This document shows, in pieces, positions 1-9,046 of a stretch of 64,000 bases of DNA. A program made the translations under genes and the position numbers. The notes beneath the pieces are model-generated. The model was not told the DNA's origin. It did no database searches and saw only the letters and a program-made list of their open reading frames with translations. Numbering within the stretch: position 1 is the first letter of the stretch; every line of letters starts with the position of its first letter. The DNA is from Pocillopora verrucosa (Eukaryota; Cnidaria; Anthozoa; Scleractinia; Pocilloporidae), in the NCBI RefSeq assembly GCF_036669915.1, contig NC_089315.1:4684887-4748886 (forward strand). The letters are read 5' to 3'.

Positions 1-130
1 ATTTGGGGTTTTATATATAAGTTTCAATTGGTATTATCTCGGCTTGTTTTTGGGACATCTGCTGTGGTCGGCTATCGCTCTTGTATCTGTTCAAACCTTT
101 TCTTTATTTATTTATTTTTTCGTTTATTAG

Positions 131-1616
131 GTCCACCGTCGTCGCCGAGCGGTCAACCTCGAAATCTTCCGTATTTAACTGCACACTTTGTTGGAAGAGA
201 CGCGGACGTAGATGAAATCGAAAAGAAACTGCAGTTCTTCTTTCTATCGCAGGTATGGGAAAGACTGAAGTGGGAATCCGTGTAAGTCACTTGTTAAAGC
301 AAAGGGGAGACCAGTCTGTAACACATATTCGAGTCGAAAGTCATCATCGGAAGCTAGTAGACATCTGCAGTGAGATTGTTGATCGATTGAGTAGTCGCAC
401 CTGGTCGGAAACCGCTGACTTTATATCCCTTGCAAAGCGTAAACTATCGAAGCTAGATATCCCAAATGTCCTTGTACTAGACAACACAGAGAATATACAG
501 GGTGAGGAATTTGATGAATTCACTGAATGGCTCATTAAATCTGCCCCGAATGTAAAGTTGATAATCACTACTCGAAAAGATGTTGGATTCGTGTCGGCAG
601 ACGTGTGTAGGTTTCCTCTCAAACCTTTAGATACCGAATCGTCTGCTAAACTGCTCCGGAGTCTTGTTGACGTCTGTAGTGAGGAACACTCCAAGGAACT
701 TGCTAAATTATGTGGTGGGATACCACTCCTTCTTGTGACCTGTTCTGACTCGCTGAACAAAGGTTTTAGTCCCGAGCTGTTAATCCAACAGCTCGGGAAT
801 AATCCCATACAACTTTTCAGGATCAGTGCGAGCGATGTTTACGATACGCTGAAAGTATTTTTTGACAACTTTTCCAATGAGGTAAAACGGAATCTTGTCC
901 TTTTTTCTGTTTTCCCATCAGAGTTCTCAGCGCAAGACATTCAGTTTCTTTTTGAAGATCCTTTACACTGTGAAACAGTGAAGACCAGGATGGTCAAGTA
1001 TGCTCTTCTTCACAGGGATGCCGATGGAAAGATGAGGATGCATCCGCTGGTCCAAGCCTACTTTCGGTCAGAGAAAGAATCTATAGGCATGGGTGACCTG
1101 TGGCGCGCCACTAAGTGTAAATTTAACCATCATTATCTTGGTCTGCTAAGAGTCTTGAGTAAAGAGTTTATCAGCAAAGATTCAGCTTTAATTGCGATCC
1201 ATAAGTTTCGACAGCAGAAGGCAAACATCATGGAAGTACTGAAGAATTGTCTCGAAAACTCTAGCGATTTATATGACAAACATCTCGTTTTAGACGTCGT
1301 TAACAGTACAGAAGTGCTGGATTTTGTGGCTAAAGTTTTAACACCTCCTAAAGAGAGCAGAGCACTGTACCAGAAATGCTGTGATATTGCTAAAGCGTCC
1401 GGCGATATGAAGAGATATGCAGAGAGCTTGAATTCACTCGGATTCCGCCGTCTCTGTGACGGGTGTTACAGCAAAGACAGCCCTGAAGAAAACCAAGTCA
1501 CACTTGCAAAGTTTCAGGAAGCATATGACATGCGCAGGACATTACCAGAGGAAGAACAAAAGTCCCTAACGCATGCGCACATCGCTAGTAAGCTCGGAGT
1601 ATGTTTTATATTGCAG
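131..1616 (+). CDS. NB-ARC plus winged-helix exon of the first NLR-like gene
   Basis: Large exon that in this family carries NB-ARC, the winged helix and the first TPR helices. Entry is phase 1 after the acceptor at 129-130. The donor is CAG/gtgaga at 1616/1617, phase 0, which is unlike the sister genes, where no intron falls at this point. An indel between about 226 and 236 splits the frame. An ATG at 255 lies inside the P-loop and is not a credible start. The C-x-C...C-P cysteine motif of the other paralogues is absent here. Confidence 0.7.
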
Positions 1617-1875
1617 GTGAGATCATAGCAAATATAAAAAAATACCTCCTCCTTTTTAAAGAGAATTTTTCTCAATGGTTTACTTTTTAAGTACCATCCT
1701 TGCATTTTTCTTTTGTGGGGCTCATAAGAATCTAACGCAGGCGAAGTGTACGAAAATCTAATGAAACTTTATCAATAATGGCGGAAATCGGAGAGTTTGC
1801 GTCACTCTTAATGGGGTATCACTCTCACTAAGGTAGACTTAACCCGGATATTTACAAGAGTTATTTTTTTCACAG

Positions 1876-1978
1876 GGAGAAGAAAAAAAGGGACGAGAGC
1901 TCATACAGGAAGGAATTTCAATAAGAGATTCTTTAGGCAACCGTTTGTATGTTGCTGCTGGATACTGTGACCTTGGAG
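1876..1978 (+). CDS. TPR exon of the first NLR-like gene
   Basis: Short 103-base exon between the acceptor tttcacag and the donor gtaggt. It reads GEEKKGRELIQEGISIRDS...YCDLGG, which aligns with the KKSIEIGEKKNN...YKDLGG helix pair of the gene at 16-21 kb. Its phase-1 end matches the next exon. Confidence 0.7.
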
Positions 1979-2734
1979 GTAGGTTAATGTTTTGTTTGCA
2001 GTCCGTATAACACCCGCGTATCCTTGTTGGAGACTGAATGGAGGCTAAAAGGATGACAAAGCGCGCTGGGCGGTTTCTTTTACTGAACCGAGAGGACAAC
2101 AAGTAAATCTCAAATCAAATGAGAACTGAAAAGGGAACATACTAAACTTATGTATTGGAATCTCGCCGAGTCTTATTTTCATGGAGAAAGAGGGAATAGT
2201 CTTGTTTGTCGGCTTCGACATGAAAGCGAAACGAGCAACTCTGAATGCTTGATCCCTTACAGCCTAACTTCCCCATGCATATTGTCCATACTGTTCTAAA
2301 ACATTTCCAGTGGTATTGACAAGGAGAATTTAGTCAACAACCAAGATCTCGCTTCTTTAATTTGCGTACATTTGATTTATTTTTCATGCGCTTAATGTTT
2401 GATTCAAAAGGTGCTATTAGAAGGAAAAATTCGTGGTTAAAAAGGTTGATGTTCCTTGGTTAGTCTGAAAATGAGATAATTTGTGATATGGGGAGGGATT
2501 TGTTAATTTGAGAAGGAAACCAATGTTTCTAACCCATTTGAGAAATATCCCTTCAAAGTTTATGGCTTACAAGCTTTAAATTATTTGACAAAATCACCCT
2601 CGACGCGTACCAGCTCTGAATCATAAGTCATCTCTCTCGTCATACCGGTTGTTTCTTTTTGAAATGCGGTGGGGATTAATTGACGGATTCATTAAACTTT
2701 GTGAAAGTTATATATTGTCTTCACATTTTGCCAG

Positions 2735-3114
2735 ACTCTTATCGATTGTTTGGTGATCATCAAAAAGCAATCGACATTTGGAATGAGAACACTCTGCCAG
2801 TTTACAAAGAGCAGCTTGGTGACCACCCCTGGACAGCTTCAATTTTGTTTTACATCGCTGACTCGTACAAGGCCCTTGCAGCTGGAAGCTCTGAACGAGG
2901 ATACATCAACCAGGCCGAGATGTACTCCAGGGAAGCTCATGGGCTACGAAAGAGGCTGTTGGGTCATCATCAGGATACAGCTCGTTCGTGCGTTCAGCTA
3001 AGCGATGTCTTAGTCCTTCAAGGGCAGTTCGATGAGGCTTGGGAGGAGCTCGATAAAGCCTTTGTAATTCAAAACGATATTTTAGGCCCTGACCACAAGA
3101 TCACGAAGAACACA
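2735..3114 (+). CDS. TPR exon of the first NLR-like gene
   Basis: Begins after ttttgccag with DSYRLFGDHQKA and encodes three TPR-like units of the family (LGDHPWTA, LLGHHQDTA, LDKAFVIQNDILG). It fuses what are two exons in the paralogues. The donor ACA/gtgagt at 3114/3115 suggests a further short terminal exon. I could not find one; read-through would stop at 3165. Confidence 0.7.
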
Positions 3115-3285
3115 GTGAGTAAAAAGAGTGATGTGATGGACAAACGAGGATCAAATCCTCGTTAATTGCATATTCTCAAAACCGAAACTCGAGGTAAAAC
3201 TCTTGGGTTTTGGGGAACAGACTGAAGCATGTGAATAAAAGGGTAATGTAGTATTATCAACTCAGTTGATAGTACTAACTGCTGA

Positions 3286-3308
3286 AATTGGCCACCGTAA
3301 AGAGTTTT

Positions 3309-3343
<35 letters not shown>

Positions 3344-3404
3344 GCGAATTACGCAAGGCTAACGCTCGAAACTTCAGCTTTAAAATTTTCTACGGTGACC
3401 AATT
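3286..3404. repeat. Inverted repeat of a retroelement tail with hammerhead-like boxes
   Basis: Two 48-base arms (3286-3333 and 3357-3404) are inverted copies of one another. Each arm contains the GGCTAACGCTC...AAAC stretch that also occurs at 26.88 kb, and both loci continue into a shared tail, acagtttctttagaaac (about 3468-3486 here). The boxes resemble the CUGANGA / GAAAC / GUC core of hammerhead ribozymes carried by Penelope-like elements. The left arm (minus strand) has AAAAC instead of GAAAC, so it is probably inactive. Confidence 0.5.
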
Positions 3405-4602
3405 AACGTTATCAACTCAGATGATTATACTGAATTATCATGTTGTACTCTTCCACCGTCGCCGCGCCACAGTTTCTTTAGAAACGTACCCATGTAAATA
3501 AAACTCAGGCCAACTGGTATCTCATCAATGTGGCAAAAAAATGTTTTAAATTCATTGGAATAATGTGAAAAATCAAGTGTTTGCCTTCTTTTATCATCGT
3601 TACGAACGATTTTTATAGTTGGGTTTATCCTTGTCGTGTTTATTGTGTTTCGGTATTGGCATCGACTTATCCCACAAAATGAAAGCGTATTGTGATAATT
3701 CAGAAGAAAATTCCTACACTCATTGCCAAGAAGCTTTCAAATACTTATACTAACCCCGTAAGGATTTCTATGTATTTGTTTCAAATTGCGAAGTTTATGG
3801 AGCTCAATTTAGTGAGCAATCGTGCAAACAATCAAGCTTAGTCAAACCTGATTTGTACTAATTCCCAGTTGCAAGAAACTCGGCCATGAAATATTTAATG
3901 TCAGAGCAGGCATCAAACTCAAGTCAATTTCATCCATTTTTCTTGTCTTCAAACTGAACCTGTGCAACCTACTCCTTATAGGTTTTCCATAATTTTTCAT
4001 TGGTTAGAATATGTGTGAGATGTGAATTTCATTAACTAGCTACCAACTATTCAGATGGAGGTGGCTAGTGGTGGATTTTACCACCATCGTTAGACATCGA
4101 CACTAAGGTGAAAAGTAGTTTTTAGTATATACTAAAACAGTGAGATAATAAGGCACGAAAAGGTGATTTTTAAACTCTTTTATTCCTGCAACGATTACAT
4201 TATTTTTTGGCGCAAATCCTGCGGTTATTGCTCGGAGGTGAATAGCAAAGGATATTTGGAGTTCGAGCAGCCAATCAGAGCGCACCTTCAACGATAACCA
4301 CTGTTTTAGTTTATACCAATAAAATTTAGGGGCTTTAACGGTCCGTTTCGACTGGTCCAGTGAAAAGGTACTGCTAGTCAGACAGGTAAAAGTATATAGT
4401 TCGGTGACTCCCCAGTTAGAAAAAGTGAGAAATAAAGGCTGTTAAGGACCAATTAGATTCGGGCACTTTGCTATTGACACAACTTTCTAAAAGGATGTAG
4501 ATAAAGCTTCTCCCATCGGAGAAATACTTTTCTGCAGGAGTCCATCACGTAATGGGCTCCTGTTTTCTGTCAACAGTGCATGTTTGTAAATGGACTACGA
4601 GT

Positions 4603-4764
4603 AGTCCCTCCTTTTCGGCGAAGTCCCTCACGCGGCTCAAAAAAGTCAATGGAAAAGAAATTGATGTTAGCGCTTCGCGCGGAACTCTGGAAGTAAGGCA
4701 CACGGAAACTGCAGTCTGTAATATTTTTAAATTCACGCGACGGAGTGCACCGAAAGGAGGGACT
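4603..4764. mobile_element. MITE-like unit with AGTCCCTCC terminal inverted repeats
   Basis: The 162-base unit starts AGTCCCTCCTTTTCGG and ends CCGAAAGGAGGGACT, which are inverted repeats with one base of difference. There is no coding capacity and no clear target duplication. A non-autonomous DNA transposon is the simplest reading. Confidence 0.5.
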
Positions 4765-5194
4765 GCTTAGGTCAAGTTTCAAGTTTCTAAAGAACTTATC
4801 CATAAACAATAATTTGCGCTAAATTAAAAATTCTTTTTCGTGTTTATCTGTTGTTTCTTTTGATCACAGTTGCTGTCATTCGACAATATGCATTCATCAA
4901 GTAACATAGGTGTTTATAAATTAATCAGCAAATTGATCCGTTTGTAATAAAAGACCCAGAGAATAGTTACATGTTACCTGTTGCACGTGTTATTTTACTT
5001 CGACTCTGTGTTTCTAGCTGTTTACTTCTAAAACAAAAGAATAAAAGGTTTCGACAAAAGTATTTCTAGTTCAAATGTTATCATAGGGGAATATATCTTG
5101 TAAAGTGCGAATACAAATTTCCAACTAGGTCGATGTAAGGTTCGCCTTCACTCTAAGTTTGGAACCTTGCCACCCTTGATGATGTCATTATCCC

Positions 5195-5339
5195 CAGCAG
5201 CGCCATGGACTATGATTTCTAGGAATTGGAAATACGTTAACGGTTGCAACCGTTAACATATTTCCAACAGCAACCAATCCTAGAAATCATCGGAAATCAA
5301 CAGCAGCGCCATGAACTATGATTTCTAAGAATTGAAAAT
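5195..5339. repeat. Hairpin flanked by direct repeats
   Basis: A near-palindrome (arms about 5212-5246 and 5247-5290, centre CGGTTGCAACCG) is followed by a second copy (5301-5339) of the sequence at 5195-5232 that begins cagcagcgccatg. This looks like a small foldback element with a duplicated end. Confidence 0.5.
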
Positions 5340-6478
5340 TTCACAACGCCCGCCAGTGGAAATTTAGTTCGCGCGTGTCAGATTGACATTTTCAATTTGA
5401 AACCACTAAAAATGTACGTTTAACGGCTCAACAAGAAAGAGCCCACTGATAACTAGGTCGCAAAAAGTATATGTGCAAAGCCCAAGAAAATAGTTAACTT
5501 ATGCGCAGACATTGTATTTTGCTTCCCTGGTTAATGTTCTCCTAGGGAAGATTGCATGTACGTAATAGTTAACTATGCGACGGCTTAATGGCATCTTGTT
5601 TTGACGCGAGATGAGTTATCGCCTTTCTGAGGTCTTCTTATTTTCAGGCAAGATTCTGATCGACTCGAATTTTTCTTTCAATAAAGGAATGACTCAGGCC
5701 TTACGTCTCTCCTTTGCCATTAGTTTCTGTACCATGACGTTTTAATCCGAATTGTTTTGGGCGGTGTAATCTGCGATTACACATCACTACCGAAATAGTA
5801 AATATGGCGTCCATCTCCCCTTTGACCTCGAACTTATGCCCTTGAATTACGCGAATTTATCCTCTTGATGATCTCATGCTTACCCATGGGCTAAACAAAT
5901 AATACAGGATGTATGACAAACTGATAAAATGTCCACGGCCTTCTGTTACGTGCAAGAAAGTCGAACTACGTGCGTGTGATTTCCTTCCCGAAAAGTGTAC
6001 GTCATCGATCTGTCACGGGGAGCTACGTGAAATACTGAAAGCACGGACAAAAGGTTTCTTTCGGTCAACATTTCAATCATGATCACGGATAATAAATCTT
6101 ACAATTATATGCTACCATTTGTGCTTTGATCTGATAGTTAAATCGTTTTTCTTGGCCGTAATTAACATGGTTTTTGGCGAATATTCCCTCCCCCTTCAAA
6201 TGGAACGAACTACACGCAATAACACAAGAATTCAAATATTCCCGCACCCCTGAAGAACCGGTCGAGAGAGATAAATAGACACCCCTTCCTGAAACATGGT
6301 ACAAACCCTAGGGGGGTACCCTTCTGAAGCAATAAAAGGCCGGAGAAAGGAACTTCGGAACATATCTTGAGTCAACTTAGAACTGCGTTGCTTAATCCAA
6401 GTTTAGTTTAGAACTCGGTTCGATTAGTACATTCAGATGGCTAACTTTGGTCTCTCTGAATATTAACAAATATTGGAA

Positions 6479-6991
6479 AAAATTTGCCGAATTTGTGGAG
6501 AGCGATTGAAGAAGGCAAAAGATAAGTATGAGAACAGTTTTCTTTGCGCTGATAAGACGGAGATTATTTTCACAGCCTTCGGTGTCAAAGTTTGTAAAAG
6601 ATGACCTTGACATGTGCCCTCCTAAGTTCTGCCACAAGTGTTACAAGGTTGCTTTAAGAGGAGGCACACGCCTTGCAATCAATGTGTGGCCTCCACACAA
6701 ACGCACTGGAAACTGTAGTTTCTTTAAAGATCAACAGAAACCTGGTAGGAAGAAGAAGACTAAACCTGGAATAAAACCCAGAGAGGACTCAGTTGAAACC
6801 AGGGAACAAGTGGAAATGTTGGAAGGAATGTCTGGCACTTTCAGCTTCCAACCTGACCCAGCCTCAATCTCATTCTCAGCCCAAAGGAAGCTTATACATC
6901 CCTAAAGGAGGAAGTTGGATTGTTCATCATTCGACAGTTCCTTTCACAGTCTCAGGATGGGGCAACCATTCTCCTCAAAAAAGGTGGCCAG
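6479..6991 (+). pseudogene. RAG1 N-terminal-like zinc-binding exon (frameshifted)
   Basis: Frame 2 reads KICRICGERL...FGVKVCK. After the A-run at 6597-6600 the sense passes to frame 3 as DDLDMCPPKFCHKCYKV...WPPHKRTGNCSFF. The C-x2-C, FCHxC and W-x-PH-x4-C spacing is that of the region preceding the RING in RAG1. A later part of the exon, in yet another frame, reads FIIRQFLSQSQDGATILLKKGG and ends at the donor CAG/gtaata. Confidence 0.55.
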
Positions 6992-7064
6992 GTAATAAAA
7001 TATTTTTTTAAGTTAAAAATTAAGACATTCATTTTCAAAACTAAAGATAAGAATTCATTTTCAG

Positions 7065-7354
7065 CCCTTAGAATTAGTGAAAAGGACCAGGGCAAGGAAA
7101 ACAACTGATGAGGTAACAAGGAAAACTGCTAGACATAGATCAAAGGTAGTAGCAGAGACCAGGACAGCTGTCAGTGGTGGTGCAGCTGGTACCCAGTTGA
7201 AAGATGAACTGCGTGCAATGGGCAGACTGGAGAGGGAGGCACTACTGAAGGAGGCCTTAGGAAAGGAATTTAAAATCACCATTCCAAGAGGTGACATCCT
7301 GGCAATGAAAGCAGACCTTGGTGAAACATGGTACAAAGTTAGAAAGCTTAGGAG
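7065..7354 (+). pseudogene. RAG1-like family, central basic exon
   Basis: Open exon between ttttcag and gtaaga. It is lysine/arginine-rich at the start (KRTRARKTTDEV) and ends in IPRGDILAMKADLGETWYK, followed by VRKLRR. The same order of blocks recurs in many predicted cnidarian proteins. No frame damage within this exon. Confidence 0.5.
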
Positions 7355-7813
7355 GTAAGAAAAACATGAACAAAAAATCATTAAAAACCCCAAAGATTTT
7401 CCAAAGACATTAGATATCAGTAACAGTAACTGTTTTGAGTTTGTATCCAAATTTGCCAACTGCCTGAATACCCTCAATCTGCTTACAAAATTATGATGGT
7501 TTGATCTATGGGGACTATCCTCAGAGTGTGAAATAAGCCAACGAAAGCAAGTTCAGTCCATTACTGACCCTGCCAACTTGGTTTGTGAAATGGTCGCATT
7601 TGAATTAAAAAAACCAGGTTGCCATCCAGATGTCAGGGAAGCAGAGTTTGGTTATGTTACAGACCTGAACCAATTTATACATCTTCATCTGAGTGAAAAT
7701 GAAAAGTATGATAATAAAGAAATAGTTAAAAAAAAGTAAATGCAAATTAAACAAAGTTAGCTGTTGCCTATTGCTGTGAATTATAGTCTAATTAGAGTTG
7801 GTTATCATTTTAG

Positions 7814-8572
7814 GAATGGAAGGCTGACATGGAACAATGCAATCCCAGAAAATGAAGTGCACATAAAACTTGGAGGAGATGCTGGTGGTGATTCATTTAA
7901 AATGGCCTTCCAGATTGCTAACCTGAAGCATCCAAATTCTAAAGCCAACACAGTGGTCTTTGCCATGTTCCATGCAAAAGATAGTTGGGCTAATTTAAAG
8001 CAGCCTTAATGAAATATAAAGAACAGGTAAACACTTTGAAAGAAGCAACCTGGGCATAAGTAAAAAAAATGTACCACACTTTTAGTTAGTCTGGAGAATA
8101 GAGACTTGAAATAGAATTATATTAATTAAATTCTTATTTTTGTTTTGCCCATTTCTAGAGGTAAAAAGAAAGTGGTTTTCCTGTTTGGTGACTATGAGTT
8201 CCTATGCAAGTTATTTGGAATAGCTGGTGCCTCAGGTATGATCGAGACAATAATTCACATTTACAAATAATTATGATTTAGCAATTCAATTAAAGAATAT
8301 AAATGTAGCCTCTACTCTACATTACTATTTCTGTGAAACAGGTTTCCACCATGAGAATTGTATTTGCAGGCAAATATCCATGTCTTTGGTGCAAGATAAA
8401 TCATGAAGTAATGCAAGTCTCTTGCCATAAACGTGGGCATGCTGAAAAACGAAGTCTTGACAACATTTAAGAGGATTATGATAAGTTTGTAGCAGATGGC
8501 TCTGTTACAAGTTGACAGAAGTTTTATCACGATGTGATTCGCGAGAAACTGCTGGACATTAAATTGGACAAA
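7814..8572 (+). pseudogene. RAG1-like catalytic-core exons with stops
   Basis: Three exons (7814-8026, 8159-8235, 8370-8572) with consensus donors. They contain GGDAGGDSFKMAFQIAN, then FLFGDYEFLCKLFGIAGASG, then GKYPCLWCKI. Both putative catalytic aspartates are still encoded. The ANLK/ALMKYKEQ junction lacks a base, and two stops interrupt the last exon. Confidence 0.5.
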
Positions 8573-8649
8573 GTAAAGATACAAGAGTTTGTTTTATTGC
8601 TTTGAAGAAGGACTTACAGGACACCTAAATAAATGGTTTTCTATTTCAG

Positions 8650-8947
8650 GTTTGTTGCAGAGGAAGACATCACAAGTTTTCTTCAGTTCCTTAGGGAAAA
8701 ATTCCCAGACATGACAATCACAACAAAGCTGGATATGCTAGAAGAACATGTTTGCCCTTTTCTTCGACGATGGCACATGGGCCTTGGATTCTACGGTGAA
8801 CAAGGGATTGAAGGAATACACTCTGAATGCAATACCCGGTCCCATCATTTTAACCATGTGAAGAAAAAGGACACGAGATTGCGTCAAATCTTTGACAACC
8901 ACCATATACACGACTTTCGCAAGGGCCGCGGCGCGCGAGACTGGTAA
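8650..8947 (+). pseudogene. RAG1-like family, C-terminal exon with putative third acidic residue
   Basis: Begins after the acceptor ctatttcag and reads FVAEEDITSFLQFL...LEEHVCPFLRRWHMGLG, then FYGEQGIEGIHSECNTR. The spacing of His, Gly-Glu and the following Glu resembles the E962 segment of RAG1. The frame stops at 8947 after a GC-rich GRGARD tail that may already be foreign sequence. Confidence 0.5.
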
Positions 8948-9046
8948 TTACTTGAACATGAAGTCGAGGTCAAAAAGGTCACGATTGAGGACAACACTGT
9001 AAACAGAAGGTCAACTAAGGTTGAATTGGTAATAGTCAGCATGGTC

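Larger units (their letters stand above)
131..3114 (+). pseudogene. NB-ARC/TPR NLR-like gene, 3' part, frameshifted before the P-loop
   Basis: This is the 3' portion of an NLR-type gene; its N-terminal effector exons lie upstream of the window. Three exons fit GT-AG splicing: 131-1616, 1876-1978 and 2735-3114. The first begins after a pyrimidine-rich acceptor and reads FVGRDADVDEIEKK, the usual lead-in to an NB-ARC domain. The P-loop (VLLSIAGMGKTEV, about 234-272) lies in another frame, and roughly eight residues normally found between the two are missing. After that the frame is open: Walker B VLVLDN, an ITTR sensor, CGGIPLLL (GLPL box), and MHP in place of MHD. Exons 2-3 encode TPR units with the family hallmarks LGDHPWTA and LLGHHQDTA. 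The reading frame after the break is long and clean, so a sequencing indel or a very young pseudogene are both possible. Family role: cytosolic nucleotide-switch immune receptor. Confidence 0.75.
3115..6474. other. Intergenic, repeat-rich, no gene recognised
   Basis: No open frame here has family resemblance or convincing splice structure. The stretch contains the inverted repeat at 3286-3404, a MITE-like unit at 4603-4764 and a palindromic cluster at 5195-5339. The rest is AT-rich single-copy-looking sequence. Confidence 0.6.
6479..8947 (+). pseudogene. Decayed RAG1-like multi-exon gene of a cnidarian family
   Basis: Exonic blocks at about 6479-6991, 7065-7354, 7500-7733, 7814-8026, 8159-8235, 8370-8572 and 8650-8947 run in RAG1 order. 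First comes an N-terminal zinc region (CRICGERL at 6485-6508; PPKFCHKC; W-PPH...C). Then LAMKADLGETWYKVRKLRR, GGDAGGDSFKM (7872-7901), FGDYEFLCK followed by CLWC, and HV...GEQGIEGIHSE. I read these as counterparts of the RAG1 zinc region and of the D600, D708, CxxC and E962 neighbourhoods. Breaks: an extra A in the run at 6597-6600, a one-base loss near 8001, and in-frame stops at 8468-8470 and 8513-8515. The gene is therefore dead. It is probably a transposon-derived transposase copy; the RAG1 relationship is my inference from motif order. Confidence 0.6.

Noticed and set aside
28..285. 85-codon frame at the left edge as a separate gene
   Set aside because: Codons before 131 are intron and polypyrimidine sequence; the real coding part is the NB-ARC lead-in of the first NLR, and the end is out of frame with the P-loop.
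344..808. 154-codon minus-strand frame
   Set aside because: Antisense shadow of the NB-ARC exon.
2680..2734. Upstream extension of the last exon of the first NLR
   Set aside because: It is intron sequence ending in ttttgccag; homology to the family starts exactly after it.
7061..7477. 138-codon minus-strand frame
   Set aside because: It is the shadow of the RAG1-like central exon on the plus strand, which has splice sites and family motifs.
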